A stretch of 64,000 bases of DNA from Ruficoccus sp. ZRK36 (GTDB lineage Bacteria; Verrucomicrobiota; Verrucomicrobiia; Opitutales; Cerasicoccaceae): assembly GCF_019603315.1 (NCBI RefSeq), contig NZ_CP080649.1, forward strand, positions 2,924,176 through 2,988,175, in the 5' to 3' direction. The translations under genes were made by a program, and so were the position numbers. The notes below the pieces were generated by a model. It was not told the DNA's origin. It was given only the letters and a program-made list of their open reading frames with translations, and ran no database searches. Numbering within the stretch: position 1 is the first letter of the stretch; every line of letters starts with the position of its first letter. Shown here one piece after another: positions 61,773 to 64,000 of this stretch.

Positions 61773-63848
61773 ATGACGCATCGCTTACTAAAAGTTACCT
61801 CCCCCCTGTCCCTGATCTTCGTATTGGCCAATCTGTGCGCCTATACCAGCAGCCAGGCTGCTGAAGTCGATCTCCCCCCCATCACCAAGGCTGAGGCCCA
61901 GGCCTACGCGGACGAGCATATCGACGAGTGGAAGCTGTTGGCCGGAGACGAGCGCCCCCGCCTTTTCTACACCCCCGAGGAGTGGAAGGAGCTGCCCCAG
62001 CGCTATCAGGAGTCCGAGGGCCGCCAGCGCGAGCTCTTTGACATGACGATCGAGTTCGCCCGCGATCTTGCCGCTAAAAAGCCCGCCCCCGAGTACAAGC
62101 CACCGGAGGCCTACGTGAGCAAAAAGCTCGCTCTCATGTCCGCCCAGGCCGAGCTCTGGCAGCGCCCCATCGGCGACCGTATGAGTGTCCTCGCCCTGGC
62201 CTACCACCTGACTGGCGATGAAAAAATCGCCGAGCGCCTCCGCGACTACGTGCTGACCGCCTGCAGCTACCCGAACTGGGGCCTGCGCTCGAAGGGTATG
62301 CACCTGGCCTCCAGCCATTTGGCCCGCGGCATCGCCATCGCCTACGACTGGGTGCCCGAGCTCTTCAGCGAGGAAGAAAAAGAAACCATCCGCAAGGCGA
62401 TCACCTACCACGTCACCGACATCGAAGAAGGGCTGTACGGTAAGGCCTTCTGGGCGGTCTCCCTCTCCAATAACCACAACCACGTCAGCGTGGCAGCTCT
62501 GGGCATATGTGGCGTTGCCTTCCTGAACGAGATCCCCCAAGCACCCACCTGGGCAGGCGGGACCATGCTGGATATGGAGCGTGTGGTCAAATACAACAAC
62601 TCCGACGGCAGCACCCCCGAGAGCGCATCCTACTGGAACTACAGTTTCCGCTCGATCACGCAGTTTACCGGCGCCACCAAGAACATTCTCGACGTGGACA
62701 AGCTGTTCGACAGCGACTTCATGCGTAACGCCATCAACTACCGCCTCTACAGCGGCACGCCCGACTTCCAGGGGCTGCTGCCCTGGGGCGCCGTCGGTAG
62801 CTGGCCTCAGCCCCCTGCGGTGATGTACTTTCTGGCAGATCACTACGACAACCCCAACGGCCAGTTCCTCGGAGACCATACAGAGGTTACCGCGTGGGGC
62901 GTGGGCTTCTCCGCTGTCGCCTACAACCCCGACATCCCCAGCGAACCGCCGACGATCCTCGACTACCGCCTGAGCGATCTCGACATCATTACCTCGCGCA
63001 GTGGCTGGGGCCCCGACGACTATGTTTTCAGCTTCAAGGCAGGTAAAAACCGCCGCAACCACGGGCACCTCGATGCCGGTGCCATCGCTCTCGCCTATGG
63101 CGGCGAATGGCTCTTGACCGCCCCGCGCTATGGCCACGGTAAGACCGATAACACCGGCGGCTACTGGGACTACAACGAGCGCCGCTGGACCTACTTCTCC
63201 CCCAGCACCGAGGGCGAGACCACGCTTCTGATCAACGGCAAGAATCAGCGCTTCGATGAAGAGGCCTACTCCAAGACCGACACCTTTATCACGCAGGACG
63301 AGTGGTGCTGGATGAGCGTTAATATGGACGAGGCCTACAACGACGTGAAGCGCATCCACCGTAACGTGCTTCACCGCCGTGGGGACTACCTGCTGGTCTT
63401 TGACGAGGTGATCGCCGACGAGCCCGTCACCATCGAGTGGCTTGCCCAGGTGCTGGCTTCTGGCACCGCCGAGGGTGACCGCATCCAGGTTGACGGTGAG
63501 GATGGCTCACTCGTCGTGCAGGCGCTGATCCCCCGCGACGCTGTCTTCACCCACCGCGAGCATACTGTCGCGCACTACGATGTGCCGGAGGACCGCCTCA
63601 AGACCTTCGCCTATAAAGTCGAGGGCACCGAGGAGCATTTCGTCACCGTCCTGCTCCCCAACGCAAAGGGCGAGCTTAACCCCGTCCAGTCCATCCAGAC
63701 CACCACGGCCACGGATGGCACCCAGACGATCATCGTCCAGGGTAACGGCTGGATCGACACCATCACCTACGGTAACGGCACAGTCCACGCCCAGCGCGCG
63801 GACGCTAATGGAAAGACCGAAGACGCGTTAACCGTGCCCCTCAAATAA
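61773..63848 (+). CDS. heparinase II/III-family polysaccharide lyase 3
   Basis: A 691-residue exported enzyme; the ATG at 61773 begins with a signal peptide (THRLLKVTSPLSLIFVLANLCAYTSSQAA), while the open frame starts 25 codons earlier. The (alpha/alpha) toroid part contains AYDWVPELFSEEEKETIRKAI and SNNHNHVSVAALGICGVAFLNE, in which the Asn-His pairs are probable catalytic residues. The C-terminal heparinase II/III-like domain has RNHGHLDAGAIALAYGGEWLLTAPRYGHGK. It is the intact close paralogue of the frameshifted gene at 39171-41247, alignable over nearly its entire length. It should cleave a uronate-containing polysaccharide by beta-elimination in the periplasm. It is divergent from the sulfatase gene. 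Confidence 0.88.
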   Translation: MTHRLLKVTSPLSLIFVLANLCAYTSSQAAEVDLPPITKAEAQAYADEHIDEWKLLAGDERPRLFYTPEEWKELPQRYQESEGRQRELFDMTIEFARDLAAKKPAPEYKPPEAYVSKKLALMSAQAELWQRPIGDRMSVLALAYHLTGDEKIAERLRDYVLTACSYPNWGLRSKGMHLASSHLARGIAIAYDWVPELFSEEEKETIRKAITYHVTDIEEGLYGKAFWAVSLSNNHNHVSVAALGICGVAFLNEIPQAPTWAGGTMLDMERVVKYNNSDGSTPESASYWNYSFRSITQFTGATKNILDVDKLFDSDFMRNAINYRLYSGTPDFQGLLPWGAVGSWPQPPAVMYFLADHYDNPNGQFLGDHTEVTAWGVGFSAVAYNPDIPSEPPTILDYRLSDLDIITSRSGWGPDDYVFSFKAGKNRRNHGHLDAGAIALAYGGEWLLTAPRYGHGKTDNTGGYWDYNERRWTYFSPSTEGETTLLINGKNQRFDEEAYSKTDTFITQDEWCWMSVNMDEAYNDVKRIHRNVLHRRGDYLLVFDEVIADEPVTIEWLAQVLASGTAEGDRIQVDGEDGSLVVQALIPRDAVFTHREHTVAHYDVPEDRLKTFAYKVEGTEEHFVTVLLPNAKGELNPVQSIQTTTATDGTQTIIVQGNGWIDTITYGNGTVHAQRADANGKTEDALTVPLK

Positions 63849-64000
63849 ACCCTACCGACGGGATCGGCGCGCTGCACCTCAGCACCCCATCCCGCCAGCG
63901 AACCACTTGCTGCCGCCGGAAACAATACCCTCACCCCTCCGCCTGAACGCTCTGGACCACTGGTCCGGGCGGCAGTTGGGTATCTATCGTCGGCAGCCGG

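Noticed and set aside
61788-63374. Minus-strand open frame of 528 codons
   Set aside because: It is a shadow of heparinase gene 3; the product is Val/Gly/Ala-rich without domain features.

Overview
The window looks like a chromosomal segment of a Verrucomicrobium of the class Opitutae (Opitutales/Puniceicoccales-like, probably marine or polysaccharide-associated). This is an inference from the gene set: a PEP-CTERM protein ending in an IPEASS...RRRRR tail, a giant pilin-like protein of the Verrucomicrobial type, several heparinase II/III-family proteins, LacI regulators next to carbohydrate genes, an oligopeptide-type ABC importer whose binding protein is fused to a permease, and moderately high GC. 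No rRNA, CRISPR array, transposase or phage structural gene is visible. Three tRNAs are present: Leu(CAG), a CAT-anticodon tRNA of the Ile2 type, and Pro(CGG).

Positions 1-25100 are mostly housekeeping. In order: the 5' part of a carotenoid/retinol-type FAD oxidoreductase, two tandem paralogous exported proteins, a dGTPase, a PlsC-GNAT fusion resembling the ornithine-lipid synthase OlsF, a small XRE/excisionase-like regulatory module, chorismate synthase (aroC), a P-loop protein, tRNA-Leu, the Mg2+ channel MgtE, a DnaQ-like exonuclease, histidinol-phosphatase (hisN), a left-handed beta-helix acyltransferase, an SKI2-like helicase, a membrane protein, an acetyl-CoA hydrolase/succinyl-CoA:acetate CoA-transferase, an unrecognised protein with kinase-like motifs, a PHA regulator (PhaR), a flavodoxin, a lipoprotein, the anaerobic ribonucleotide reductase pair nrdD/nrdG with tandem NrdR-box candidates, and lexA.

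Positions 25200-27400 hold a divergent LysR / NTF2-like / SDR cassette with more AT-rich coding than its neighbours, followed by the CAT tRNA.

Positions 27900-63850 are a carbohydrate-utilisation region. It contains three LacI regulators and one AraC regulator, a beta-propeller glycoside hydrolase, a five-function peptide/oligosaccharide ABC importer encoded by four genes, three heparinase II/III-family genes (one frameshifted), a PEP-CTERM protein, a GH2 beta-mannosidase-like enzyme and a sulfatase. Interleaved are a pilin-like/secreted-protein operon, a DCC-family protein, a 43-residue zinc-ribbon gene, a sensor kinase with an NMT1/THI5-like sensor domain, an MgtC-family protein, tRNA-Pro, an ABC-F ATPase and a glycosyltransferase.

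The most interesting pattern is a 14-bp palindrome, TTGAAC-NN-GTTCAA, found three times, each time in front of carbohydrate genes: between the glycoside hydrolase and the ABC importer, between a LacI gene and the PEP-CTERM/heparinase operon, and between the sulfatase and the third heparinase gene. It joins these separated loci into one probable LacI-controlled regulon for uptake and breakdown of a sulfated, uronate-containing polysaccharide. The substrate is inferred, not shown.
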